Positions 1 to 4,709 are shown, numbered from the stretch's first letter. The stretch is DNA of 5,195 bases from an uncultured Christensenella sp. (GCA_910583545.1 CAJTXM010000029.1:1-5195); one strand, 5' to 3'. Notes: generated from the letters alone by a model not told the origin. Program-made: numbers and translations.

Positions 1-834
1 AAAGGGCTTTATTACGTGAACCGCCTCGTCGAACTCGGGATAGACAAGCCCCTCCCCGTCGGAAAATCTGCCGTACTTTCTCGCGTCGAGCACCGATTTA
101 TCGAGGGAACTTTCCAGAAGACGCGCTTCCTTTTTAGGAAGATACGGGTTGTCCGCCCAGGTCATAAACTCGTGCCATATCTCTTTGTTATTGCGGCGGT
201 TGAGATAAATTTCGTTATAGATAAACGTTTTGCCTTTGAGCGGAGTCATCGTTCCGAATATATCTCCGCGCCTGTCCATAACGCGCAGAAGGCACTCCTC
301 GTATATATCTTTGGGCGGTTCTTCGTCAAACCACACGAAATCGAGCGACGAGCCCTGAAATTTTTCCCTGCCCTGATCGCAGCTTTTGAAGCCCAGCGTA
401 GAAATTCCGCCGAACACGTTTTTAATCTTTATCTGATCTATCACTCCCGAAGACGGACTGTCGCGTCTGCCCGAAAGCATAACTATTTCAGATATCCAGC
501 TCTTCGGCAGATATTTGAGAATTTTCGCCTGCGCGACGTCGCGCTGGACCTGAGTCGACAGCGAGACCGCCCAGCCGAACGTATCTTTTCTGTTTTTGCG
601 GTAAGGATGTATTCCCCTTAAAATCCACAGACATTCTACCGCTCCGCACTCCGTCTTGCCAGAACGGTTACCGCCGAAAACCCAGCGGTTGCGCTTTTTA
701 CAGCGGTGGAAGGCAAGCTGTTTTGCGTGCTTTTTGGTTTTATTGTACTGCGCAATGTTGCGCTCGCCCTCCCTGCGCTTTTTCAGCTCTTTCTCGATTG
801 CGGCAAGGCGCGATAAGATAACTTCTTTCTGCAT
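1..834 (-). CDS. terL: Phage terminase large subunit (TerL), N-terminal part, cut by window edge
   Basis: The large terminase is the ATP-driven motor and nuclease that packages phage DNA into procapsids. I translated the minus strand from the ATG at 834-832 and it stays open for 278 codons to base 1. Visible motifs are Walker A GGNRSGKT (residues 54-61), Walker B LDFVWFDEE (164-172, acidic pair D170/E171) and a coupling motif GTMTP (194-198). A Q-x-x-F-H segment (39-43) precedes Walker A, as in the Terminase_6N/PF03237 ATPase fold. The segment ending EGLVYPEFDEAVHVIKPF is where these proteins pass from ATPase to nuclease domain, so the RNase H-like nuclease lies outside the window. An in-frame TAA lies 18 nt before the start codon and AAAGG precedes it at short spacing, which supports this start. 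A TATAAT on this strand (852-857) would give a leader of only about 11 nt. No small-subunit gene precedes it; the next gene upstream is in the opposite orientation. Confidence 0.93.
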   Translation of the reverse strand, partial: MQKEVILSRLAAIEKELKKRREGERNIAQYNKTKKHAKQLAFHRCKKRNRWVFGGNRSGKTECGAVECLWILRGIHPYRKNRKDTFGWAVSLSTQVQRDVAQAKILKYLPKSWISEIVMLSGRRDSPSSGVIDQIKIKNVFGGISTLGFKSCDQGREKFQGSSLDFVWFDEEPPKDIYEECLLRVMDRRGDIFGTMTPLKGKTFIYNEIYLNRRNNKEIWHEFMTWADNPYLPKKEARLLESSLDKSVLDARKYGRFSDGEGLVYPEFDEAVHVIKPF

Positions 835-894
835 AGACCTTTTATGACAAAATTATATTTATTTTTTAATTTTTTTAAGTTTATAATTGCGAAT
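835..894. promoter_or_regulatory. Divergent promoter region between terL and the SH3-like membrane protein gene
   Basis: This 60-bp, almost purely A+T spacer separates two head-to-head genes. On the minus strand TATAAT (852-857) lies upstream of the terminase start. On the plus strand TATAAT (882-887) ends 7 nt before the ATG at 895. I see no convincing -35 hexamer for either, so strength and regulation cannot be read from the sequence. Confidence 0.5.
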
Positions 895-1560
895 ATGAAA
901 CTCTTTAAAACGCTTGTGTGCTGTCTTTTTTCAGCACTGATTTTCACGGGAATAAGTCCGTCTTCTTCAATTACCGCAAGCGCGGTCGGAGCGAGATATG
1001 CGCGCGCCGACGCCAAAGATATCTATTTTTGCGAGAGGAAGGATTTAAGTTACGCCCTGTTTACAATCCCTTACACTTACTGTGTGGAAATTCTTTCCGC
1101 CGACGGCGACTGGTATTACGTAAAGTACGGCGAGGACGCTTCGCTCTACAAGGCTCTGTACGGTTACTGTCTGAAATCCAATCTCACACCCGTAGACGAA
1201 CCGCCCGAAAATATCTACCTTAACCGACCCGTAACCGTAAAATTCCGCCCCGACGCACCGTCTGGGTCACTTCCCGTACTCGGCGAAATAGATGTCACCG
1301 TAGCGTTTTACGGAACGTATTATTCGGGCGCAACGGCATACTCGTACGTGCTTTACAACGGCGAATTCGGATACATTTACGGCGCGAACGACGACTATCC
1401 TTTAAACGAGATACCCGAGCCAGAACCTCCGACCGAACAGACCGTTTCGGGGAACAAACCGAACGCAAAACTCATCACCGTACTCGTACTCACCGCAGTT
1501 GCCGGCGCCGCCCTGATAATTCTTTATCTCACAGGCAGAAAGCGATATTTCAAACCGTGA
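895..1560 (+). CDS. Secreted SH3-like protein with C-terminal membrane anchor
   Basis: I do not recognise the exact family. The 221-residue product starts MKLFKTLVCCLFSALIF, a typical signal peptide (about 1-30). Residues 38-100 resemble a bacterial SH3 domain: the DWYYVKYG strand and the closing YGYCLKSNLTPV match the usual W-x-x-V ... G-Y-V pattern. Residues 106-165 look like a second, more divergent SH3-like unit. A proline-rich linker (172-183) leads to one hydrophobic helix (192-213) and a basic tail RKRYFK, so the protein is probably anchored with its bulk outside the cell. An in-frame ATG at 844 exists, but it would add 17 residues that spoil the signal peptide. TATAAT at 882-887 also lies inside that extension, so I place the start at 895. 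The gene converges with the minus-strand gene at 1571, with only 10 bp between. Envelope sensing or wall binding is inferred from the SH3-like fold only. Confidence 0.8.
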   Translation: MKLFKTLVCCLFSALIFTGISPSSSITASAVGARYARADAKDIYFCERKDLSYALFTIPYTYCVEILSADGDWYYVKYGEDASLYKALYGYCLKSNLTPVDEPPENIYLNRPVTVKFRPDAPSGSLPVLGEIDVTVAFYGTYYSGATAYSYVLYNGEFGYIYGANDDYPLNEIPEPEPPTEQTVSGNKPNAKLITVLVLTAVAGAALIILYLTGRKRYFKP

Positions 1561-1570
1561 CAGTCTGCGT

Positions 1571-1957
1571 TCAGTAATTCCGCGCTTCGCTTATAAGCGC
1601 GTAGTAATCTTTCAGCGTCTCTATATTTTTATAAAATTCTTTAAGGCGCGACGCGCGGCGCGTAAATTTTACGACCGCGTGCTTTTCGGCGTTCGTCACG
1701 CGTTCCCCGTCCGCTCTCCGCTCCGCGAAAGCGCACAGACGCGCTCTTTCCTCCGCGCGCAAACCGCATATAACGGAGTCGACGTACAGCCACAGTCTGC
1801 CTATTTCCTTTTTACTCTCTATTATCGCAAGTATTTTCTCCGCGTTCTTATCCGCGTCGGCAAACGGCAGGGACGCTCTTGCGAGTATCAGCTTTTCAAA
1901 TGCGCTTTCAAGACTTTCAACCGAAAAATAAAAGCGCAGAATTCCCTTTATCTTCAC
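1571..1957 (-). CDS. Unrecognised 128-residue helical charged protein
   Basis: This ORF has a GTG start (1957-1955) preceded by GGTGA at 4-5 nt, a good Shine-Dalgarno match, and ends in TGA at 1573-1571. The product is rich in Arg, Lys, Glu and Ala, has no signal peptide or membrane segment, and looks mostly alpha-helical. The middle (about 45-90) has the rhythm of sigma-region-4 or late-regulator proteins of phages (L-R-A-E-E-R-A-R-L-C-A-F-A), followed by a basic stretch KFTRRASRLK (97-106). I cannot name a family. It lies upstream of, and in the same direction as, the terminase gene, with an opposing gene between them, so a phage regulatory role is a weak guess. A shorter ORF on the opposite strand (1679-1972) has no plausible start signal and is taken as its shadow. 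Its promoter carries repeat elements, suggesting regulated expression. Confidence 0.65.
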   Translation of the reverse strand: MKIKGILRFYFSVESLESAFEKLILARASLPFADADKNAEKILAIIESKKEIGRLWLYVDSVICGLRAEERARLCAFAERRADGERVTNAEKHAVVKFTRRASRLKEFYKNIETLKDYYALISEARNY

Positions 1958-1970
1958 TTTTTCACCATTT

Positions 1971-2005
1971 AAACAAACATTTGTTTGTATTCTGTTTGTA
2001 TTATA
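1971..2005 (-). promoter_or_regulatory. Promoter of the 128-residue protein gene with operator-like repeats
   Basis: Read on the minus strand, TATAAT (2005-2000) gives a start near 1993. A perfect inverted repeat AAACAAA-CA-TTTGTTT (1971-1986) and a direct repeat of TGTTTGTATT (1982-1991 and 1993-2002, 11-bp period) cover the region from the -10 box to just before the ribosome site. Such an overlap is typical of a repressor operator. The -35 is poor. The binding protein is unknown. Confidence 0.5.
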
Positions 2006-2094
2006 ACCCCTAAATATGACAGATAACGTACAAATTAAAAATTAAATTGATAAATTTTAGTCAATTTTTATGTAATTTGTCTTACTCAATTATC

Positions 2095-2123
2095 TTTACA
2101 ATAAAAAATCGGTGTGGTATAAT
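2095..2123 (+). promoter_or_regulatory. Strong extended -10 promoter of the anchored protein gene
   Basis: TTTACA (2095-2100), a 17-bp spacer and TATAAT (2118-2123) with TG at 2115-2116 form a near-consensus housekeeping promoter. Seven bases (2124-2130) separate the -10 from the GTG at 2131, so the predicted transcript begins at or within a base of the start codon. Confidence 0.85.
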
Positions 2124-2130
2124 TTTAATT

Positions 2131-3396
2131 GTGAAAAAATTAGCGACTTTTACAACTGCCGCTCTGCTTGCCGTCTCTCTTATGGGCGGAGGCGCGTCCG
2201 CGAACGCGGCGGACGGCGGCACGATATATCCCGAGGACGAAAAATTCATAAAAGTTCTCGCCTTCGACTCCCTCGGCGACTATGCCGTAGACGGGGAGAA
2301 ATACGCGTTTGCCGACGGCAAGAGCGTGAAGGTCTATGAGAACGGCGAATATTTCGAATATGCATTCGGAGACGCCGTAACGAAAGTCGATATATCCGAA
2401 GGCGAAATTTTTGCGCAGTGCGGAGAAAAGACTTATACTGTTCTTTCGCAGACGGAAGCCGAGCACGCCTTTCCTGTCGCCCCCTATCCCGTCACTTGCG
2501 GAAACTTCGTTTACAGCTTCGATAAAAACGGCGGACTCGTTGCCTACGATATGGGGGAAGTCGCCACTTACCAGTTAGGAACGGGATTTGAAAACCTAAA
2601 AACTTACAACGACAGGGTTTTCGCGGTCAACGATAATTCACTCTATGAACTGAACGGTAGCGAGAAAAATCAGATTTCACTCGAATACGCAGACTATTCC
2701 GAAACAAGTCAGATATATATCGGACAGGCTTCCGTCGCTTTGAAAACTTACAGACCGGCAAATTTCGTTCAGATAGCCGAAGGCGCGTTTATGACCGCAG
2801 TCGATCTCGAAACGGTCAGCGGACAGTATTTCGTTCCCTTGAAAACCGTCAGGGCAAAAGAAAACACGACCGCGCTCCTCCTTTGCTATACCGGCAACGC
2901 CGCAGTTGTTTCGATAGGCGAAAGCTCTTATATATTATTAAAGTCCAAGACAAGCGAAACCGAAATCGAATACAGCACCGAAAAACCTTTTGAAACGGCG
3001 CAGATGACGAACAATATGATTTACGCCTCTCCCTTCGTCACGGGCGGAACAGCTTGTTACAACAGCGCTATGAGTATGGTCGTGACCGTACTCGCAAGAT
3101 TAGAATGCGCCGACATTTTGGATACACCGTTTTACGAGGTGGAATACGAAGTCGCGGGTATGAAAGCCAGAGGCTACGTCACCGAAGGTTTTTTGACTCC
3201 GTATATTGCCGAGGACAATAAAAAGCCGGAAGAAGTCCGCGATCCCGAATATTCCGAAAACAGCGACACGAAGACAATACTCATTATATTTGCGGTCGTG
3301 GTTTTGGTTCTGGCGGTGTTAGCTTACGTCGTTCATTTAAGTTCAAACAAAAAAAATAAAAAGAATAAAAAGAAAGATAAGAATAAGGAAGAATAA
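2131..3396 (+). CDS. Large secreted protein with SH3-like C-terminal domain and membrane anchor
   Basis: I do not recognise a named family. From the GTG at 2131 the product has 421 residues and begins VKKLATFTTAALLAVSLMGG, a clear signal peptide with likely cleavage near ANA/AD (25-27). The ectodomain (about 28-378) is rich in Tyr, Phe, Gly and Asp and appears all-beta, with repeated short strand-turn units in its first half (38-180) that could be a small propeller or SH3-type barrels. Residues 300-358 look like a bacterial SH3 domain ending in RGYVTEGFLTPY, close in pattern to the domain in the protein encoded at 895-1560. An acidic linker precedes one membrane helix (about 381-402), and the tail is almost all Lys, Asn and Glu. 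The ATG at 2047 is rejected because the promoter lies inside that extension. There is no Shine-Dalgarno site, which suits a leaderless mRNA. An envelope or wall-sensing role is inference. Confidence 0.82.
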   Translation: MKKLATFTTAALLAVSLMGGGASANAADGGTIYPEDEKFIKVLAFDSLGDYAVDGEKYAFADGKSVKVYENGEYFEYAFGDAVTKVDISEGEIFAQCGEKTYTVLSQTEAEHAFPVAPYPVTCGNFVYSFDKNGGLVAYDMGEVATYQLGTGFENLKTYNDRVFAVNDNSLYELNGSEKNQISLEYADYSETSQIYIGQASVALKTYRPANFVQIAEGAFMTAVDLETVSGQYFVPLKTVRAKENTTALLLCYTGNAAVVSIGESSYILLKSKTSETEIEYSTEKPFETAQMTNNMIYASPFVTGGTACYNSAMSMVVTVLARLECADILDTPFYEVEYEVAGMKARGYVTEGFLTPYIAEDNKKPEEVRDPEYSENSDTKTILIIFAVVVLVLAVLAYVVHLSSNKKNKKNKKKDKNKEE

Positions 3397-3431
3397 AAAA
3401 TAGCTTACGGAAATTAACCGTAAGCTATTTT
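3397..3431 (+). terminator. Intrinsic terminator after the anchored protein gene
   Basis: A 14-bp stem (3397-3410 with 3418-3431) around the loop AAATTAA starts immediately after the TAA. The stem contains TAGCTTACGG, and the T-rich run continues past 3431. The A-rich 5' arm means it could also work on the minus strand. Confidence 0.88.
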
Positions 3432-3461
3432 TATATTTTTTATAATAAGCTTTAAAATGAG

Positions 3462-3490
3462 TTGACAGCAAAATTTTGATTTGTTATAAT
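3462..3490 (+). promoter_or_regulatory. Consensus promoter of the tRNA operon
   Basis: TTGACA (3462-3467), exactly 17 bp, then TATAAT (3485-3490), preceded by TGT to give an extended -10. Both hexamers match consensus fully. Transcription should start near 3497, about 30 nt before the first tRNA. It is the strongest promoter in the window, as expected for stable RNA. Confidence 0.93.
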
Positions 3491-3527
3491 TTTCGTTGCA
3501 TTGAGTTGTGCGAACCTTGTAAGTAAT

Positions 3528-3601
3528 GCGGGTGTAGTTCAATGGTAGAACACTAGCCTTCCAAGCTGGTTGCGTGGGTCCGATTCCCATCACCCGCTCC
3601 A
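3528..3601 (+). tRNA. tRNA-Gly(TCC)
   Basis: Acceptor GCGGGTG (3528-3534) pairs with CACCCGC (3591-3597). The anticodon loop CTTCCAA places TCC at 3560-3562, and the T-loop is TCCGATT. Discriminator T3598 is followed by an encoded CCA (3599-3601). It reads GGA and GGG codons and is the first tRNA of the operon. Confidence 0.97.
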
Positions 3602-3631
3602 AATGCTTAAAACGCGCAACAGAATGCTTAT

Positions 3632-3708
3632 GCGCCCGTAGCTCAGCAGGATAGAGCAACGGCCTTCTAAGCCGTGTGTCGGGGGTTCGAGTCTCTCCGG
3701 GCGCACCA
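3632..3708 (+). tRNA. tRNA-Arg(TCT)
   Basis: Acceptor GCGCCCG (3632-3638) pairs with CGGGCGC (3698-3704). The anticodon loop CTTCTAA places TCT at 3666-3668. Discriminator A3705 and CCA (3706-3708) are encoded. It decodes AGA and AGG. The T-stem GGGGG/CTCTC contains one G-T pair. Confidence 0.97.
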
Positions 3709-3715
3709 GATATAT

Positions 3716-3792
3716 GGCGGGCGTAGCTCAATCGGTAGAGCGCCAGATTGTGGCTCTGGAGGTAGCAAGTTCGAAACTTGTCGCCCGCCCCA
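3716..3792 (+). tRNA. tRNA-His(GTG)
   Basis: Acceptor GCGGGCG (3717-3723) pairs with CGCCCGC (3782-3788). The genome encodes the extra G-1 (3716) opposite discriminator C3789, the identity pair for histidyl-tRNA synthetase. The anticodon loop TTGTGGC places GTG at 3750-3752. CCA is encoded at 3790-3792. Confidence 0.97.
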
Positions 3793-3803
3793 TTTACTTT
3801 TAC

Positions 3804-3878
3804 TGGGGTGTCGCCAAGCGGTAAGGCACGGGATTTTGATTCCCGCACCCGTAGGTTCGAATCCTGCCACCCCAGCCA
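3804..3878 (+). tRNA. tRNA-Gln(TTG)
   Basis: Acceptor TGGGGTG (3804-3810) pairs with CACCCCA (3868-3874), with the weak first pair T-A usual for glutamine tRNAs. The anticodon loop TTTTGAT places TTG at 3836-3838. Discriminator G3875 and CCA (3876-3878) are encoded. Confidence 0.97.
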
Positions 3879-3952
3879 AACATTTAAGAAACATATTTTG
3901 TTTTTTTGAAATGTTTTTCTTCGGACATACCGAAATAGCGTTACAGCATTAA

Positions 3953-4028
3953 GGCCCATTAGCTCAGATGGTAGAGCACTTGACTTTTAATCAAGGTGTC
4001 CCGGGTTCGAATCCCGGATGGACCACCA
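3953..4028 (+). tRNA. tRNA-Lys(TTT), with an acceptor-stem mismatch
   Basis: Acceptor GGCCCAT (3953-3959) faces ATGGACC (4018-4024). Six of seven positions pair, but C3 (3955) faces A70 (4022). The rest is canonical: anticodon loop CTTTTAA with TTT at 3986-3988, perfect CCGGG/CCCGG T-stem, discriminator A4025 and encoded CCA (4026-4028). It decodes AAA. The 74-bp gap before it is longer than the other spacers and holds only weak hairpins. Confidence 0.95.
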
Positions 4029-4065
4029 CTAAAACAAAACGCCGCAAACGCGGTTTAATATCTTT

Positions 4066-4141
4066 GCAGCTTTAGCTCAGTTGGTAGAGCAACTGACTCT
4101 TAATCAGTGGGCCCAGGGTTCGAGTCCCTGAAGCTGCACCA
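4066..4141 (+). tRNA. tRNA-Lys(CTT)
   Basis: Acceptor GCAGCTT (4066-4072) pairs perfectly with AAGCTGC (4131-4137). The anticodon loop CTCTTAA places CTT at 4099-4101. Discriminator A4138 and CCA (4139-4141) are encoded. It decodes AAG and is the last tRNA of the operon. Its final A is also the first base of the terminator stem, so 3' maturation and termination are tightly coupled. Confidence 0.96.
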
Positions 4142-4176
4142 AAACAGCGGACAGGTTTTTGCCTGTCCGCTGTTTT
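4141..4176 (+). terminator. tRNA operon terminator, probably bidirectional
   Basis: A perfect 15-bp stem (4141-4155 with 4162-4176; core CAGCGGACAGG) encloses the loop TTTTTG. The 3' arm ends in TTTT and the 5' arm starts with AAAA, so it can terminate transcription from either side, including any minus-strand transcript of the tRNA-like element that follows. Confidence 0.9.
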
Positions 4177-4182
4177 GTAGTT

Positions 4183-4257
4183 GTTCGGATTTGAACCGAG
4201 TCGGCATTCGCCGAGCGTAACATAATACCGAAGGCAAAGCCCTCCACCATTCCGAAC
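4183..4257 (-). pseudogene. Degenerate tRNA-like element
   Basis: On the minus strand a 7-bp terminal stem GTTCGGA/TCCGAAC (4257-4251 with 4189-4183) bounds 75 nt, a tRNA-like length. Inside are two hairpins, GAGGGC-TTT-GCCTTC and TCGGC-GAAT-GCCGA (the latter like a long variable arm), and a T-arm-like motif CTCGGTTCAAATCCGAA. The fold is not a working tRNA. The 3' half of the T-stem is also the 3' half of the terminal stem, the sequence after it does not pair with a 5' acceptor arm, and no clean anticodon arm forms. It may be a tRNA relic or a structured RNA that mimics tRNA. A weak minus promoter (TTTACA on that strand, 4297-4292) precedes it. Confidence 0.4.
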
Positions 4258-4298
4258 TTAATTTAAACAATAAAGCTGTAAGAAATTGCTTTGTAAAT

Positions 4299-4327
4299 TT
4301 GACAACCTTTACACTTTTTGCTAAAAT
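4299..4327 (+). promoter_or_regulatory. Promoter of small RNA gene 1
   Basis: TTGACA (4299-4304), a 17-bp spacer, then TAAAAT (4322-4327) preceded by TGC, an extended -10. It predicts a start at about 4334-4335. No ORF with a ribosome site follows, so it should drive a non-coding RNA. Confidence 0.85.
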
Positions 4328-4334
4328 AGAAACC

Positions 4335-4499
4335 GTCAGACAAAATTAATAAAATTTTTCGCTAATGGGCATAGTTTAGGTAGAACTATACCCAAGTTGC
4401 TGTTTACAAATCCCATTAGCGAAATTGTAATTAGTCTGACAACTCAGTAATCCGGTATGTTCTGCGGTGCCGTTTCCGCAGGGAAAGGCACCTTTTTTT
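4335..4499 (+). ncRNA. Predicted structured small RNA 1 (about 165 nt)
   Basis: This gene of unknown family is defined by its promoter, internal pairing and terminator. The predicted 5' end opens a closing helix GTCAGAC/GTCTGAC (4335-4341 with 4434-4440). After an A/T-rich internal loop with a 5-bp AATTA/TAATT helix comes a perfect 13-bp helix (4357-4369 with 4412-4424, TTTCGCTAATGGG). Its head holds a small hairpin ATAGTT-TAGGTAG-AACTAT (4371-4389) and about 22 unpaired bases (4390-4411). GGG 4367-4369 could instead pair with CCC 4391-4393. A 25-nt linker leads to the terminator. No credible coding potential is present. It resembles neither tmRNA, SRP RNA nor RNase P RNA. A 6S RNA is not excluded, but the typical large open bubble is not evident. 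Its plan matches the next small RNA. Confidence 0.72.
4466..4499 (+). terminator. Terminator of small RNA 1, with an overlapping alternative hairpin
   Basis: GGTGCC(G)TTTCC pairs with GGAAAGGCACC (11 bp, loop GCAG, 4466-4492), followed by T7 (4493-4499), a textbook intrinsic terminator. A competing hairpin CTGCGG/CCGCAG (4462-4467 with 4476-4481) uses the same bases and would form first during transcription. Confidence 0.9.
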
Positions 4500-4512
4500 A
4501 TTTAAACAGGAC

Positions 4513-4541
4513 TTGCTTTTTTAATTTGCCTGTGTTAAAAT
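4513..4541 (+). promoter_or_regulatory. Promoter of small RNA gene 2
   Basis: TTGCTT (4513-4518), a 17-bp spacer, then TAAAAT (4536-4541) preceded by TGT, an extended -10. It predicts a start at about 4548. The sequence from -10 onward, TAAAATAAAACCG, is nearly the same as TAAAATAGAAACCG in the first small RNA promoter. Confidence 0.82.
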
Positions 4542-4547
4542 AAAACC

Positions 4548-4709
4548 GCAACAAAACTTTTCTAATAAAAAATTGCTTAGAGGCATATTCTACATTGTAG
4601 GATATGCACGATAGCCTTTAAGCGATTTATTTATTTGAGTTTTGTTGCAAAAATTTCAAATGACGTGCATTTCCGAGTGTGCTTCATTTGAAGCACACTT
4701 TTATTTTTT
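4548..4709 (+). ncRNA. Predicted structured small RNA 2 (about 160 nt)
   Basis: This is a second non-coding RNA of unknown family. The predicted 5' end forms an 11-bp closing helix (4548-4558 with 4638-4648, GCAACAAAACT). An A/T helix AATAAA/TTTATT (4564-4569 with 4630-4635) follows, then a 15-bp helix (4570-4584 with 4614-4628, including TTGCTTAGAGGC). The head is a 9-bp hairpin (4585-4593 with 4597-4605), with GCACGATA (4606-4613) left single-stranded on one side. The rod therefore spans 101 nt with little open sequence. A 27-nt linker leads to the terminator. No ORF with a ribosome site is present. It repeats the layout of small RNA 1 (closing helix at the start site, rod, linker, terminator) with little sequence identity, so common ancestry or function is inferred from architecture. 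Confidence 0.7.
4676..4709 (+). terminator. Terminator of small RNA 2
   Basis: A 10-bp stem AGTGTGCTTC/GAAGCACACT (4676-4685 with 4690-4699) with loop ATTT is followed by TTTTATTTTTT. It faces the terminator of the convergent repressor gene, and the two share one T/A tract. Confidence 0.9.

Noticed and set aside
16..621. Plus-strand open frame of 201 codons
   Set aside because: It is the antisense shadow of the terminase gene, whose minus-strand frame shows Walker A, Walker B and coupling motifs. The plus frame has no ribosome site and no recognisable domain.
844..894. Upstream ATG at 844 as start of the 221-residue protein
   Set aside because: The added 17 residues lack a ribosome site, place the TATAAT inside the coding region and spoil the signal peptide that begins at 895.
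1581..1601. Hairpin CGCGCTT/AAGCGCG just past the SH3-like gene, as its terminator
   Set aside because: It lies inside the convergent coding region and is not followed by a T-run, so it may only pause transcription.
2047..2130. Upstream ATG at 2047 as start of the 421-residue protein
   Set aside because: The near-consensus promoter lies within this extension, and the signal peptide begins cleanly at the GTG at 2131.
3350..3400. A-rich end of the 421-residue protein gene as a programmed slippage site
   Set aside because: It has only a run of eight A in a Lys/Asn tail just before the stop, with no stimulatory structure before the stop and no alternative downstream frame.
3878..3934. Hairpins between tRNA-Gln and tRNA-Lys(TTT) as a terminator and new promoter
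   Set aside because: The A/T stem (3878-3885 with 3909-3916) has a 23-nt loop and the TTCGG/CCGAA stem has no T-run. I see no promoter, so the operon probably continues.
3414..3959. Open frames over the tRNA array, including peptides such as GWQDSNLR and GETRTPD
   Set aside because: These are the familiar spurious translations of tRNA genes. All of them overlap tRNAs that fold correctly.
4457..4543. A 28-codon frame inside small RNA 1 and past its terminator
   Set aside because: It has no ribosome site, runs through the terminator hairpin and T-tract, and overlaps the next promoter.
4335..4709. 6S RNA, SRP RNA, tmRNA or a large phage RNA such as ROOL or GOLLD as identity of the small RNAs
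   Set aside because: The rods are too short and too fully paired for a typical 6S bubble, the SRP GGAAGCAGC-type core and tmRNA ends are missing, and the size is far below ROOL/GOLLD. A covariance search is needed to exclude a divergent 6S.
4299..4709. CRISPR array or simple repeat
   Set aside because: The two units share architecture and promoter elements but no repeated unit with spacers.
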